Below are positions 27,759 through 35,878 of a stretch of 64,000 nucleotides of DNA, piece by piece. Below the pieces are notes generated by a model. That model was not told where the DNA came from. It was given only the letters and a program-made list of their open reading frames with translations, and ran no database searches. This DNA is from Mesorhizobium sp. PAMC28654 (GTDB taxonomy: Bacteria > Pseudomonadota > Alphaproteobacteria > Rhizobiales > Rhizobiaceae): NCBI RefSeq assembly GCF_020616515.1, contig NZ_CP085135.1, positions 5,875,001 through 5,939,000 on the forward strand, written 5' to 3'. The position numbers and the translations under genes are program-made. Positions within the stretch are counted from its first letter, which is position 1; every line of letters starts with the position of its first letter.

Positions 27759-28340
27759 ATGAGCAGCGTGCTTCCACAAATCCATCTGGTTCGACATGGC
27801 GAGACGGCGTGGAGCCTGTCTGGCCAGCACACCGGCCGCACCGACATGCCGCTGACGGAAGCCGGCGAGGCGGCCGCGCGCGGCGTGGCGGATCGGCTCA
27901 AGGGCCTGACGTTCTCGGCGGTGTGGTCGAGCCCTTCGCAGCGCGCCTACAACACCAGCGTGCTCGCCGGTTTTGGCGCGCGGAGCGTCAAGAACGACGA
28001 CCTGCAGGAGTGGGATTACGGCGCCTATGAGGGGCTGACGACGAAGCAGATCCTGGCCGAGCGTCCCGGCTGGAACGTGTTCCGCGACGGCTGCCCCAAG
28101 GGCGAGAGCGCCGCCGACGTCGGCGCGCGGGCGGACAGGATTATCCGGCAGCTGCGCGAAGCCGGCGGCAACATCCTGATCTTCTCCAGCGCGCATTTCC
28201 TGCGCGTGCTCGGCGCGCGCTGGGTCGGCCTGCCGCCGGAAGGCGGCGCGCTGCTGGTGCTCGACACGACCAGCATCAGCGTGCTCGGCTACGAGCACGA
28301 CCTGGGTGAACCGGTCATCCGCAAGTGGAACCAGAGGTAG
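27759..28340 (+). CDS. Histidine phosphatase-family protein
   Basis: A 193-residue cytosolic phosphatase of the phosphoglycerate mutase-like fold. The catalytic motif HLVRHGETAW (His13 is the phospho-acceptor), the SSPSQRAYNT segment, EWDYGAYEGL with the catalytic Glu, and the second His in FSSAHFLRVLGARW are all present. The substrate range of these phosphatases is broad; comparison with sugar-phosphate phosphatases is possible but uncertain. A GC-rich inverted repeat in 27676-27758 separates it from mntP. Confidence 0.88.
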   Translation: MSSVLPQIHLVRHGETAWSLSGQHTGRTDMPLTEAGEAAARGVADRLKGLTFSAVWSSPSQRAYNTSVLAGFGARSVKNDDLQEWDYGAYEGLTTKQILAERPGWNVFRDGCPKGESAADVGARADRIIRQLREAGGNILIFSSAHFLRVLGARWVGLPPEGGALLVLDTTSISVLGYEHDLGEPVIRKWNQR

Positions 28341-28449
28341 GCAGCCGGCTCTGGAAGGGCTTTCCCCAGAGCAAGTGGCTCGAAGTAGAAAAGTGCGAGG
28401 TGTCGCGTTTTGAACTTTGACCTGCTTGGTACAAAGCATAAGATCAACC

Positions 28450-28632
28450 ATGGCCTTCACTGTCATCTGGTATGGGAAAACAGGCATCGTGGCGAAAACG
28501 CCATTCGATGCCGAGAAGGCCGCGAGGGACCACGCCATGACGACCTTTGCCGCTCGAAAGGCTGAGGACGGTGTTGTCGCGGTGGAAGTTCGCAAGGACG
28601 ACGGCTCGGTCGTTTTCAGCAAGGCTGGCTGA
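28450..28632 (+). CDS. Small conserved-type hypothetical protein (60 aa)
   Basis: The product begins MAFTVIWYGKTGIVAKTPFD and has an alternating beta-alpha-beta pattern (TVIWYGKTG, EKAARDHAMTTFAARK, VVAVEVRKDDGSVVFS). It has no signal or membrane segment. An in-frame upstream start at 28417 exists; ATG 28450 lacks a strong ribosome-binding site. No family recognised. Confidence 0.5.
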   Translation: MAFTVIWYGKTGIVAKTPFDAEKAARDHAMTTFAARKAEDGVVAVEVRKDDGSVVFSKAG

Positions 28633-28841
28633 CGGATAACAGCAAATCGGACCCAAGGGCCAAAACGCCCCGCCGCGCAATGCCTTACGCGTCATGCGCA
28701 TGATAGGGTGTGTTGAGTTCCAAACTGACCCACTCCCGAAAGCACCCTTGTTTGCCAAGCACACCGGCGAGGCATAGGCTGAATCGCCCATCACATGCGT
28801 TCTTGGGCACAAACGGAAAACAAGCCTGGGAGGAATGGAAG

Positions 28842-29111
28842 ATGACCACGTTGTTCGTGCGGCATACCGTGTCCGACTACAAGGCCTGGCGCAAAGGCTA
28901 CGATGCTTTTGCTCCGACACAAAAAGCCAAGGGCGTGAAGGCGGAGAGCGTTTATCAGGCGGCTGACAATCCCAACGACATCACCGTGACCCATGATTTC
29001 GCCAGCGTCGCGGATGCGCAGGCCTTCATCAAAAGCCCGGACCTGAAAAAGGCGATGGAGGGCGCCGGCGTTGTCGGCGCGCCAACCATCTGGATCACCA
29101 ACAAGGCCTGA
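28842..29111 (+). CDS. Small dimeric alpha/beta-barrel protein (ABM-like, 89 aa)
   Basis: ATG 28842 has a strong ribosome-binding site (GGGAGGAATGGAAG). The product MTTLFVRHTVSDYKAWRKGY with VYQAADNPNDITVTHDFASV and AQAFIKSPDLKKAMEGAGV resembles ferredoxin-like dimeric barrels of the antibiotic biosynthesis monooxygenase / DUF3764 kind. Such small cytosolic proteins are often stress-related; the function here is not known. It converges on the ECF sigma gene with only 15 bp between stops. Confidence 0.7.
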   Translation: MTTLFVRHTVSDYKAWRKGYDAFAPTQKAKGVKAESVYQAADNPNDITVTHDFASVADAQAFIKSPDLKKAMEGAGVVGAPTIWITNKA

Positions 29112-29126
29112 GCGGCCGTTCGTCCG

Positions 29127-30167
29127 TCACACCAAGACAGGCGGCAGGCCGAAGGCCGGAAACAGTTCGGGGCCGAGCGGACCGACATAGATTGTCAGTG
29201 AGGCGATCGCGCCTTCGGCTGGTTCGATGACATGCAGCGAGTGAGCTCGCCATTCGGGCTCCTGGTGACGGCGCGCGTAGACCGCGACCGCCGGCAGGCC
29301 ATTGGCGCGGGTGGCAACCGGATGGTAGCCGGCGAAATTGGCCCAGACGGTTCTGAAGAAATCGTGGATGGCCTGGCGTCCCCGGTACCAGTCCCGCCAT
29401 GGCGGCATGTGGTAGGTGGCATCCTCGCGCAGCAATTCGACGAGGCCCTGGAGATTGGCGGCCTGCCAGGCCTGCATGTAGCGTTCCAGAAGCAGCCTTT
29501 CCTCGCTGTTGGGTTGCGATCGCTGCAGCGGACGTCCCGTGGGATAGCGCATGGCCAGCGTCGCGCGGGCTCGCTGCAGGGCGCTGTTGATCGAGGCGGT
29601 CGTGCCGCCCAGCAATTGCGCGGTCTCGACGGCCGACCAGCCCAGCACGTCGCACAGCAGAAGGGCCGCGCGCTGCCGGGGCGGCAGCAACTGGATCGCG
29701 GCGACGAAGGCAAGGCGAACGGCTTCGCCTGTTTCGTAGCGCGCTTCCGGGCCGGGCTCGCCATCGACGATATCCGGCAATTCGGCGTCGGGGTAGGGCT
29801 CCAGCCAGGCAAGCTCGGCGGCAGGGCCGCCAGCGGCGCGCCCCTCGGTGGGCGGCCGTCCGGGCTGCTCGAGGATGCGATGCGCCGATGATCTTGCCTT
29901 GATGGCGTTGAGGCAGCTGTTGGTGGCGATTCTATAAAGCCAGCCGCGCGGCGAGCCGCGTCTGTCGAATTGCGATCTTGCGCGCCATGCCCTGAGGAAC
30001 GTGTCCTGGACGAGATCGTCGGCCTCGTGCAGCGAACCCATCATCCGGTAGCAATGCAGCTTGATCTCCCGGCGGTGGGCCATCGTCAAGTGCTCGAAGG
30101 CCGGCCGATCGAGGATCGGCTGGCCCATCAGGCCCTGGGGCTCGCAAGCGCCGGGAGCGTCCGTCAT
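29127..30167 (-). CDS. ECF sigma factor with C-terminal SnoaL-like domain
   Basis: A 346-residue sigma-70 factor of the SigJ/TIGR02960-like type. Region 2 is visible (YRMMGSLHEADDLVQDTFLR, SPRGWLYRIATNSCLNAIKA) and region 4 (LPPRQRAALLLCDVLGWSAV, ETAQLLGGTTASINSALQRA). A C-terminal extension of about 130 residues (LERYMQAWQAANLQGLVELL, HDFFRTVWANFAGYH) has the NTF2/SnoaL fold that replaces an anti-sigma factor in this class. ATG 30167 is chosen because the longer frame would overlap the SDR upstream. It probably forms an operon with that SDR. Confidence 0.85.
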   Translation of the reverse strand: MTDAPGACEPQGLMGQPILDRPAFEHLTMAHRREIKLHCYRMMGSLHEADDLVQDTFLRAWRARSQFDRRGSPRGWLYRIATNSCLNAIKARSSAHRILEQPGRPPTEGRAAGGPAAELAWLEPYPDAELPDIVDGEPGPEARYETGEAVRLAFVAAIQLLPPRQRAALLLCDVLGWSAVETAQLLGGTTASINSALQRARATLAMRYPTGRPLQRSQPNSEERLLLERYMQAWQAANLQGLVELLREDATYHMPPWRDWYRGRQAIHDFFRTVWANFAGYHPVATRANGLPAVAVYARRHQEPEWRAHSLHVIEPAEGAIASLTIYVGPLGPELFPAFGLPPVLV

Positions 30168-30210
30168 GGCGAAGCCTGCCGTGGTGAATTCGCCGGGCAT
30201 CCTGCGCGCC

Positions 30211-30957
30211 TCATGCCGCTGCCGCAAGGCCGCTGCCGCTGACCGTGAAGGAGATGCCTTGCGCTTGGCCGGTGGCGAGCGTGACCACGGCGCGTCCGAC
30301 ATCGGCGGGTGTCTGGACATCGGTCATGCTGGCGAGGAAATCCGCGGGACTGATGCCGAGATAGGCCGAAACGCCAGTAATGCCGCCCTGGCCGACGCCG
30401 GTGCCCGCCATGATGCGCATCGGCGCCAACGCCATGAAGCGCAGGCCGAGGCCGAGCCGGTCGGACTCCTTCTGGCTGTGGGCGGCGAGGAACATCTGCA
30501 TGCGCTTTGCGCCGGCATAGCCGCCGGAATTCGGTGGCCCGCCGCTGAGCGCGGCGCCGCTGGAGATTAGCACCACCCGGCTGCCCGGCTTCAGCCGGCC
30601 TTGCAGTGCCGCCTTGCAGAACAGGAACGACGCCTTGACGTCCATCTCCCAGTTCGCGGAGAAATCCTCCCAGCTCTGGTCCTGCACGGGTGCTGATGGA
30701 GCCAGCGCGCCGGCTGAGATCACCAGCACGTCCGGGAGCAGCGCGGCGAAGACCGGATCGGGAGCGGCCTCCCGCGTGGCATCGGCGGCAAGCGTCTTCA
30801 CCCTGGGTTTCTCCCGTGAGAGCTGTTTCAAATCGGCCGCGCCCCGGGCAACGGCAAGCACCGTCGCGCCCTCGCTCAACGCGGTTTCGACGATCGCGCG
30901 GCCGACGCCCCGGCTGCCTCCGACCACGACGACATTTTGACCTTGCAACGATCCCAT
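30211..30957 (-). CDS. Short-chain dehydrogenase/reductase
   Basis: A 248-residue Rossmann-fold enzyme with the variant cofactor motif VVVGGSRGVGRAIVE and the catalytic region VLISSGAALSGG...YAGAKRMQMF (Ser, Tyr, Lys). NNAG is replaced by ISAGALAP. It is followed after 43 bp by the ECF sigma factor on the same strand, so the two are likely co-transcribed and the SDR may belong to the sigma regulon. Substrate unknown. Confidence 0.85.
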   Translation of the reverse strand: MGSLQGQNVVVVGGSRGVGRAIVETALSEGATVLAVARGAADLKQLSREKPRVKTLAADATREAAPDPVFAALLPDVLVISAGALAPSAPVQDQSWEDFSANWEMDVKASFLFCKAALQGRLKPGSRVVLISSGAALSGGPPNSGGYAGAKRMQMFLAAHSQKESDRLGLGLRFMALAPMRIMAGTGVGQGGITGVSAYLGISPADFLASMTDVQTPADVGRAVVTLATGQAQGISFTVSGSGLAAAA

Positions 30958-31130
30958 GGATCACCTCGCTGTTCCGGCCCGGAGGATTCCGGCGCCTGAT
31001 GATCAGGACAGCGGAGGTGGACGGAAATCATCGGTGAGGGGCGAGAATTTTTCTGAAGCGCTCATTCCTTCGGGGAAGTGACGGAGCGCAGACCGTTATA
31101 TTGAAGACCCCACAGTACCGGCCGCCGAGT

Positions 31131-31322
31131 TCTGTGGCGCCCCCTATGTCCTGCCGGACATCTCCCCACAAGGAGGGAGATTGGCAGTTGCGGCGCCTAC
31201 CCTTGTCCTGCAACGCTGGAGATGTCTTGCAACGCTGGAGATTGGCGAAAGTCGAGGTGACATCTAATCTCCCCCCTCGAGGGGGAGATGTCCGGCAGGA
31301 CAGAGGGGGGCCACAGAGCGCT
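31131..31322. repeat. Intergenic inverted repeat, 'TGTCCTGCCGGACATCTCCCC' type
   Basis: The arms TGTCCTGCCGGACATCTCCC (from 31148) and GGGAGATGTCCGGCAGGACA (to 31302) pair perfectly, with further outer pairing ctgtgg/ccacag. The interior has a tandem duplication of TTGCAACGCTGGAGAT. A second copy at 42774-43890 is split by an IS5 element. The interval 30958-31339 contains no gene. Confidence 0.85.
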
Positions 31323-31339
31323 ATCCTTGAGCTGGCCGC

Positions 31340-32152
31340 TCAGTCACCCAGCAGCACCAGCTCCTCCGCCGTCAGGTGCCGCGCCGTGCCCTTGGCCAAT
31401 TCGCCCAGCCGCAGGCGGCCGATGGCGATGCGGATGAGGCGCTTGACCTCGATGTCGTGGGCGGCGAGCAGGCGACGGATGTGCCGGTTGCGGCCTTCGT
31501 CGAGCACGATCTCCAGCCAGGCGGTGCGGCCGCCGCTGCGCAAAAGCTCGATCGAGTTGGCGGTCAGGGTCTCGCCGTCGACTGTCACGCCGGCGCGCAA
31601 CTTGTCCAACATCGTCTCATCCGGCACCGGGCCGACCTGCACGTGATAGGTCTTGGGCAAATGCGAGGCCGGGTCCATCAGCCGGTTGGCGAAACGGGTG
31701 TCGTTGGTCATCAACAGCAGGCCTTCGCTCGCCTTGTCGAGCCGGCCGACCGGCGAGACGAAGGGCAGGTCGAGCCCTTCGAGGCAGGCATAGATGGTGT
31801 CGCGCTGCTGCGGGTCGTCGCGCGTGGTGACCAGCCCGCGCGGCTTGTTGAGCATAAGATAGACCTTGCGCTCGGCAACCACCGGCGTGTCGTCGACGAC
31901 GATGCGGTCGCGGTTGAGGTCGACCCGCACGGAGGCGTTGCTGATGACCTTGCCGTTGACGCGCACACGCCCCTCGGCGATCAGCACCTCGGCCTGGGTG
32001 CGCGAGCACAGGCCAAGCTTCGACAAGGCGCGGTTGAGGCTGACGCCGGCCGGCTTGCCCATGGGGGGCTTGCTGGTGGGCGGCCTGCCGGCAGGTGGTG
32101 GTCGTGGGGCCATGTCGTGCGGGATCGGTCCTTTGTGTCGGACAGATGCCAT
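31340..32152 (-). CDS. 23S rRNA pseudouridine synthase (RluB/RsuA family)
   Basis: A 270-residue enzyme that converts specific uridines in ribosomal RNA to pseudouridine. After a Pro-rich N-terminus comes an S4 RNA-binding domain (LNRALSKLGLCSRTQAEVLI, GRVRVNGKVISN) and the catalytic domain with LNKPRGLVTTRDD and the motif VGRLDKASEGLLLMTND with catalytic Asp139. The motif set fits RluB more than RluE/F, but the exact target is not certain. ATG 32114 is an alternative start. Confidence 0.88.
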   Translation of the reverse strand: MASVRHKGPIPHDMAPRPPPAGRPPTSKPPMGKPAGVSLNRALSKLGLCSRTQAEVLIAEGRVRVNGKVISNASVRVDLNRDRIVVDDTPVVAERKVYLMLNKPRGLVTTRDDPQQRDTIYACLEGLDLPFVSPVGRLDKASEGLLLMTNDTRFANRLMDPASHLPKTYHVQVGPVPDETMLDKLRAGVTVDGETLTANSIELLRSGGRTAWLEIVLDEGRNRHIRRLLAAHDIEVKRLIRIAIGRLRLGELAKGTARHLTAEELVLLGD

Positions 32153-32189
32153 GGGCGGTGGCGGCTTCGCAAGCCGGATGCGGCGAGGA

Positions 32190-33017
32190 TTAATCCCGCC
32201 CGTTGAAAAACGCTGTCAGTACAGGCACATGCGCGGCGGCCTTCAGCATATGATTCTGGCCGGGCAGCGTTCGGTAGCTAGCCTTGGGTAGAGCGTCGGC
32301 CAGCGCCTTGTTGCCATGCCGCATCCATGCCGGGCTCTTGCCGCCGTCGGTCACCAATATCGGCACGTTCACCGAGGCCCAGCGTGCCGGGTCCAGCGGT
32401 TTGCCGAGTTGATCGCCGGCGACGATGGCGCCGTCATGGGGCAGGGTATCAGCCACCGCCTTCAGCTTCGGCCATATAGGCGTCAGCTTCATGAAGAAGA
32501 TGAGTAGACTGGGCATGCCCACCGATTTGAGGAAGGCGGTCACGGCATCGCCGCGCTGGCCTTCGGCTATGGCATGATTGATCGTTGCCCAGTCGGCCTG
32601 CGTGGTCTCGTGGCTGTCATCGACGATCAGCGGCGCTTCGTAGAGCGCGAGCTTGCTGATGCCGGGCAGGCGGGTTGCCGCCATCAGCGCCAGCATGGCG
32701 CCCGACGACATGCCCCAGACATAGGCTTTGCCGCCGGCCGCCCGCAGCACCGCCTCGATATCGTCGACCTCGCGCTCGACCGCGTAGGGCGCGGTGTCGC
32801 CGCTGTCGCCACGGCCACGCCGGTCGTAGCGGAACACGGTGAAGCTGTTTTCGAGCGCCTTGGCCAGCGGGCCGCTCGGGCCCATGGTGCGCGAGCAGAG
32901 CGCGCCATCGATGAGGATCAGCGGATGGCCCTGGCCCCGGCGTTCGCAGGCGATCGGCGTTCCATCCCTCGACAGGACGGCTTGGGTCGTCGGGGTTCGG
33001 GCGTTTTCAGCCAGCAT
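32190..33017 (-). CDS. Alpha/beta-hydrolase
   Basis: A 275-residue cytosolic alpha/beta-hydrolase with oxyanion-hole region PLILIDGALCSRTMG, nucleophile elbow WGMSSGAM (Ser104) and the C-terminal His in LPGQNHMLKAAAHVP. It acts on an ester or related bond; no closer assignment is possible. It overlaps the 3' end of the truncated SRPBCC gene by 11 bp, so the original operon was arsR-like regulator, SRPBCC protein, hydrolase. The IS3 insertion now separates it from the promoter. Confidence 0.87.
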   Translation of the reverse strand: MLAENARTPTTQAVLSRDGTPIACERRGQGHPLILIDGALCSRTMGPSGPLAKALENSFTVFRYDRRGRGDSGDTAPYAVEREVDDIEAVLRAAGGKAYVWGMSSGAMLALMAATRLPGISKLALYEAPLIVDDSHETTQADWATINHAIAEGQRGDAVTAFLKSVGMPSLLIFFMKLTPIWPKLKAVADTLPHDGAIVAGDQLGKPLDPARWASVNVPILVTDGGKSPAWMRHGNKALADALPKASYRTLPGQNHMLKAAAHVPVLTAFFNGRD

Positions 33018-33393
33018 GATCGCCTCCCTGATCTATCAGCTCTTCCAGCCTGTCGAAGCTCTGCGTCCAGCCGTCGCGCATGCCCAGCGCCAGCAGGCGC
33101 TCGCGGTCGGCGGGGCTGGCCAGCGTCACCTCGAAATGGACGTGGGTTCGCTTGCCGTCGGGCTTGAAGGTGACGGCATGGCGGCTTTGTCCCGGCGGCT
33201 TGCCGGCCCATTCGCGGATTTCAGGATCCGGCTCGTCGCTATAGCTCAGCCGCTGGTTTTCGACGATTTCGAGATAGCTGCCCTGGTTGCGATAGAGCGC
33301 GCCGCTCAGCGTGCGCATGTCGATGCGCCAGCGGCCGCCGACGCTGACATCAAGCACGCAATACGGAATGGTGCAGTCCTTGATGCCCCACCA
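33007..33393 (-). pseudogene. SRPBCC/AHSA1-domain protein, 5' end removed at the IS3 junction
   Basis: 129 codons remain: WGIKDCTIPYCVLDVSVGGR, RIDMRTLSGALYRNQGSYLE, PGQSRHAVTFKPDGK and LLALGMRDGWTQSFDRLEEL. This is the C-terminal three quarters of an AHSA1-type START-like protein. About the first 30 residues are missing, replaced by IS3 sequence; a frame running on into the element (to 34059) is spurious. Such proteins are typically encoded just after an ArsR regulator, whose fragment lies at the other side of the IS. Confidence 0.85.
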
Positions 33394-33445
33394 TGGACTT
33401 GCCCCGAAAAAGTGGAGAGTTTCCTTCTGATGAAAGGCGACCTCG

Positions 33446-33739
33446 ATGACGAAACAGAGACAGTTTACGGATGCGTTCAAGGCGGAGGCGGTTGGCCTTG
33501 TGCGAACGAGCGGTCGGACGAAGCGGCAGATCGCGGAGGATCTTGGTGTTGGTTTCTCGACGCTGACGCGATGGATGGGTCGGCAGCTGGATCGTGAGAT
33601 GGGCGATCCTGGGCGTCCGCCTGATGCTGATGTCGCCGCTGAATTGAAACGGCTGCGGCGGGAGAATGAAATCCTTCGGCAGGAGCGGGATATCTTGAAA
33701 CGGGCGACGGCTTTTTTCGTCAAGGAGGGAAGTCGGTGA
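33446..33739 (+). CDS. IS3-family transposase OrfA
   Basis: A 97-residue helix-turn-helix protein (FKAEAVGLVRTSGRTKRQIA, EDLGVGFSTLTRWMG) followed by a leucine-zipper coiled coil (ELKRLRRENEILRQERDILK). It binds the IS ends and, by frameshift with OrfB, forms the active transposase. The overlap with OrfB at 33736-33739 is the expected place of -1 frameshifting. Confidence 0.9.
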   Translation: MTKQRQFTDAFKAEAVGLVRTSGRTKRQIAEDLGVGFSTLTRWMGRQLDREMGDPGRPPDADVAAELKRLRRENEILRQERDILKRATAFFVKEGSR

Positions 33740-34596
33740 GGTTCGCGCTCATCGACCAGGCGAAGAAGGATTTCCCTGTGGACCGTTTGTGCGCGACGCT
33801 GGGTGTCAGCCCGAGCGGCTACTTTGCCTGGGGGCGCCGGCCGGCGTGCCGCCGGCAGCGCGACGACATGATAATGCTGGCGCATGTGCGATCGTCGTTC
33901 GCGCTGTCGAACGGAACCTATGGTAGCCCGCGCATGACGCGGGAACTGCAAGACAATGGCTTTGCCATTGGCCGGCGACGAACGGCGCGTCTGATGCGGG
34001 AGAATGGCCTCCAGGCAAGACAGAAGCGGCGGTTCAAGCGCACGACGGACAGCGAACACGCCTTTCCGGTTGCCCCCAATGTCATCGACCAGGATTTTGC
34101 CGCCACTGGTCCCAACCAGAAATGGGGTGCCGACATCTCCTACATCTGGACGCGGGAGGGCTGGTTGTACCTTGCTGTCGTCATCGATCTGTTTGCCCGC
34201 AAGGTCGTTGGCTGGGCTGCTGGCAACCGGCTACACCGCAGCCTGGCTCTGGCAGCGCTCAACAAGGCGTTCGTCATGCGGCAGCCGGAACCCGGCCTCA
34301 TTCACCACTCCGACCGCGGCAGCCAATATTGTTCTATCGACTACCAAGCCGAATTGCGTGCCGCCGGCGTCATCATCTCAATGTCAGGCAAGGGCAATTG
34401 CTTTGATAACGCCATGGTCGAAACATTCTTCAAGACGCTGAAAACTGAACTGATCTGGCGCACCTCTTTCCTTACCCGCGCCGATGCCCAAGCCGCCATT
34501 GCCCGATATATCGACGGCTTCTACAATCCCATCCGGCGGCATTCCGCGCTCGACTACATCAGCCCGATGCAGTTCGAGCGAAACGCCGCCGAATGA
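33736..34596 (+). CDS. IS3-family transposase OrfB (DDE integrase core)
   Basis: A 286-residue rve-type integrase. It has the HTH_21 region (NGTYGSPRMTRELQDNGFAI), then the DDE residues in WGADISYIWTREGWLYLAVV, LIHHSDRGSQYCSIDYQAEL and GKGNCFDNAMVETFFKTLK. The C-terminal RRHSALDYISPMQFE is conserved in the IS3 family. The frame looks intact, so the element may still be active. Confidence 0.92.
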   Translation: MRFALIDQAKKDFPVDRLCATLGVSPSGYFAWGRRPACRRQRDDMIMLAHVRSSFALSNGTYGSPRMTRELQDNGFAIGRRRTARLMRENGLQARQKRRFKRTTDSEHAFPVAPNVIDQDFAATGPNQKWGADISYIWTREGWLYLAVVIDLFARKVVGWAAGNRLHRSLALAALNKAFVMRQPEPGLIHHSDRGSQYCSIDYQAELRAAGVIISMSGKGNCFDNAMVETFFKTLKTELIWRTSFLTRADAQAAIARYIDGFYNPIRRHSALDYISPMQFERNAAE

Positions 34597-34630
34597 GCAA
34601 CCCGCTCTCCACTTTACCGAAGCAAGTCCA

Positions 34631-34736
34631 GTTCGGCGACCGATGCCTCGCCGTCGAGCAGCCGGGCAAGAATGGCCCGGCGCGTGGGGTCGGCGAGTGC
34701 CGCGAATGTATGGTCAAGGGAGAATTCAACGGCCAT
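34631..34736 (-). pseudogene. ArsR-type regulator, first 35 codons only
   Basis: From ATG 34736 the minus strand reads MAVEFSLDHTFAALADPTRR, then AILARLLDGEASVAE, the N-terminus of an ArsR-family winged-helix regulator of the kind that precedes AHSA1/SRPBCC genes. The IS3 right end cuts it off. The remaining ~75 residues, including the recognition helix, are gone. The promoter and an exact palindromic operator are still in place upstream. Confidence 0.85.
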
Positions 34737-34740
34737 TGCG

Positions 34741-34770
34741 GAACCAATTAGTTCTGGAACTAATTGGTTC
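34741..34770 (-). promoter_or_regulatory. Perfect 14-bp inverted repeat, operator of the deleted ArsR-type regulator
   Basis: GAACCAATTAGTTC and its exact reverse complement GAACTAATTGGTTC are separated by TG. The palindrome ends 4 bp before the ATG of the regulator fragment, the position of an autorepression site. It now drives only a 35-codon fragment and the antisense of the IS. Confidence 0.8.
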
Positions 34771-34957
34771 TATAGTGGAGCGAAGCCGTTGCGTCAACGG
34801 TGTTGGCATCTTCGTCTGGGAAGGGTCGGGAACGCGCAGCGCCGAGGAGTGGGCTCTACGCCGTGCTGAGGATCACGATGAAGTGGTCGAGTGACGACAA
34901 CAGCGCTTCCTTGCGGACTCTACGAAACCTGAGCGGTCGCCCTGCCGCGGTGCCGGC

Positions 34958-35878
34958 CTACCATGTGCCTGCCAGCGCCGCGCATGCCAGGAGCATGCCG
35001 GTCAGGATGTTCGACAGGAAAAGCCTGAAATTCAGTTCCGGGCGCTGCAGGTCGATACGCTGGGTTTGCCAGGCGAGATGGGCGGCGATCACGACCATTC
35101 CGGCGGCGTAGGGCAGCGACATGCCCGACAGCCAGCCGCCCAGCGACCATGATGCGACGGTGAAGGCGTAGAACAGGCCGACCCAGCTCTTGCCTCTGCG
35201 ACCGAACAGGATCGCCGTCGATTTCAGGCCGAGGCGGGTGTCGTCCTTCACGTCGACATAGGCGTAGACGGTGTCATAGCCGATCTGCCATGCGATGGCG
35301 CCGATCCACATGATGACCGCTCCGGCAGGCACATGGCCGGTCACCTCAGCCCATGCCATCAGCATTCCCCAATTGAACGCAGCGCCCAGCACCGCCTGGG
35401 GCCAGTGGGTGAAGCGCTTGCAGAGCGGATAGATGAAGACGAGCGGCAGCACGCAGAATGCGATCAGGCGCGTATAGGGGCTCAGGAAAAACAGCAGCGA
35501 CGCGGCGAGTGCAAGCTCGACAACCAGAAAGACAATGGCCTGACGGGTGCGGAGCTGGCCGCTGGCCAGGGGGCGGAAGCGCGTGCGTTCGACATGCGCG
35601 TCGAAGTTGCGATCCGCGATGTCGTTGACGGTGGAGCCGGCGCTTCGCATCAGCAGGGCGCCGAGGCAGAAGACGATCAACTGCCAGAGCGCGGGAAATC
35701 CATGCGAGGCCTGGATGAGTGCGGCCAGGCAGGGAAAGAGCGTCAGCCACACGCCGACAGGCCGGTCCAGCCGTGCCAGCCTCGTGTAGGGCCGCCACGC
35801 CGAAGGCAACCGGCGATCGACCCAGTCGCCGGCGTGGATATCGCTGAGGTCGGGTCGGCCGATTGCGGTCATGCTCAA
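34958..35878 (-). CDS. ubiA: 4-hydroxybenzoate polyprenyltransferase
   Basis: A 306-residue inner-membrane enzyme with eight or nine helices that attaches the polyprenyl tail to 4-hydroxybenzoate in ubiquinone synthesis. The two Asp-rich Mg/prenyl-diphosphate sites are present: STVNDIADRNFD at about residues 82-93 and YAYVDVKDDTRLGLKS. Length and helix pattern match UbiA. It follows the VOC gene with an ATGA overlap, a curious pairing that may be accidental co-transcription. Confidence 0.92.
   Translation of the reverse strand: MSMTAIGRPDLSDIHAGDWVDRRLPSAWRPYTRLARLDRPVGVWLTLFPCLAALIQASHGFPALWQLIVFCLGALLMRSAGSTVNDIADRNFDAHVERTRFRPLASGQLRTRQAIVFLVVELALAASLLFFLSPYTRLIAFCVLPLVFIYPLCKRFTHWPQAVLGAAFNWGMLMAWAEVTGHVPAGAVIMWIGAIAWQIGYDTVYAYVDVKDDTRLGLKSTAILFGRRGKSWVGLFYAFTVASWSLGGWLSGMSLPYAAGMVVIAAHLAWQTQRIDLQRPELNFRLFLSNILTGMLLACAALAGTW

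Larger units (their letters stand above)
33394..34630 (+). mobile_element. IS3-family insertion sequence without target duplication
   Basis: A 1,237-bp element. The terminal inverted repeats TGGACTTGCcccgaaAAAGT and TGGACTTGCttcggtAAAGT (right end read inward) match over about 26 bp, both continuing GGAGAG. The flanks (CCA left, GTT right) show no target duplication, and the genes on the two sides are both truncated, which indicates an IS-associated deletion. It encodes OrfA and OrfB with a 4-bp overlap. Confidence 0.9.

Noticed and set aside
33007..34059. 350-codon minus-strand frame covering the SRPBCC fragment
   Set aside because: Only the last 129 codons belong to the gene; the rest is antisense IS3 sequence.
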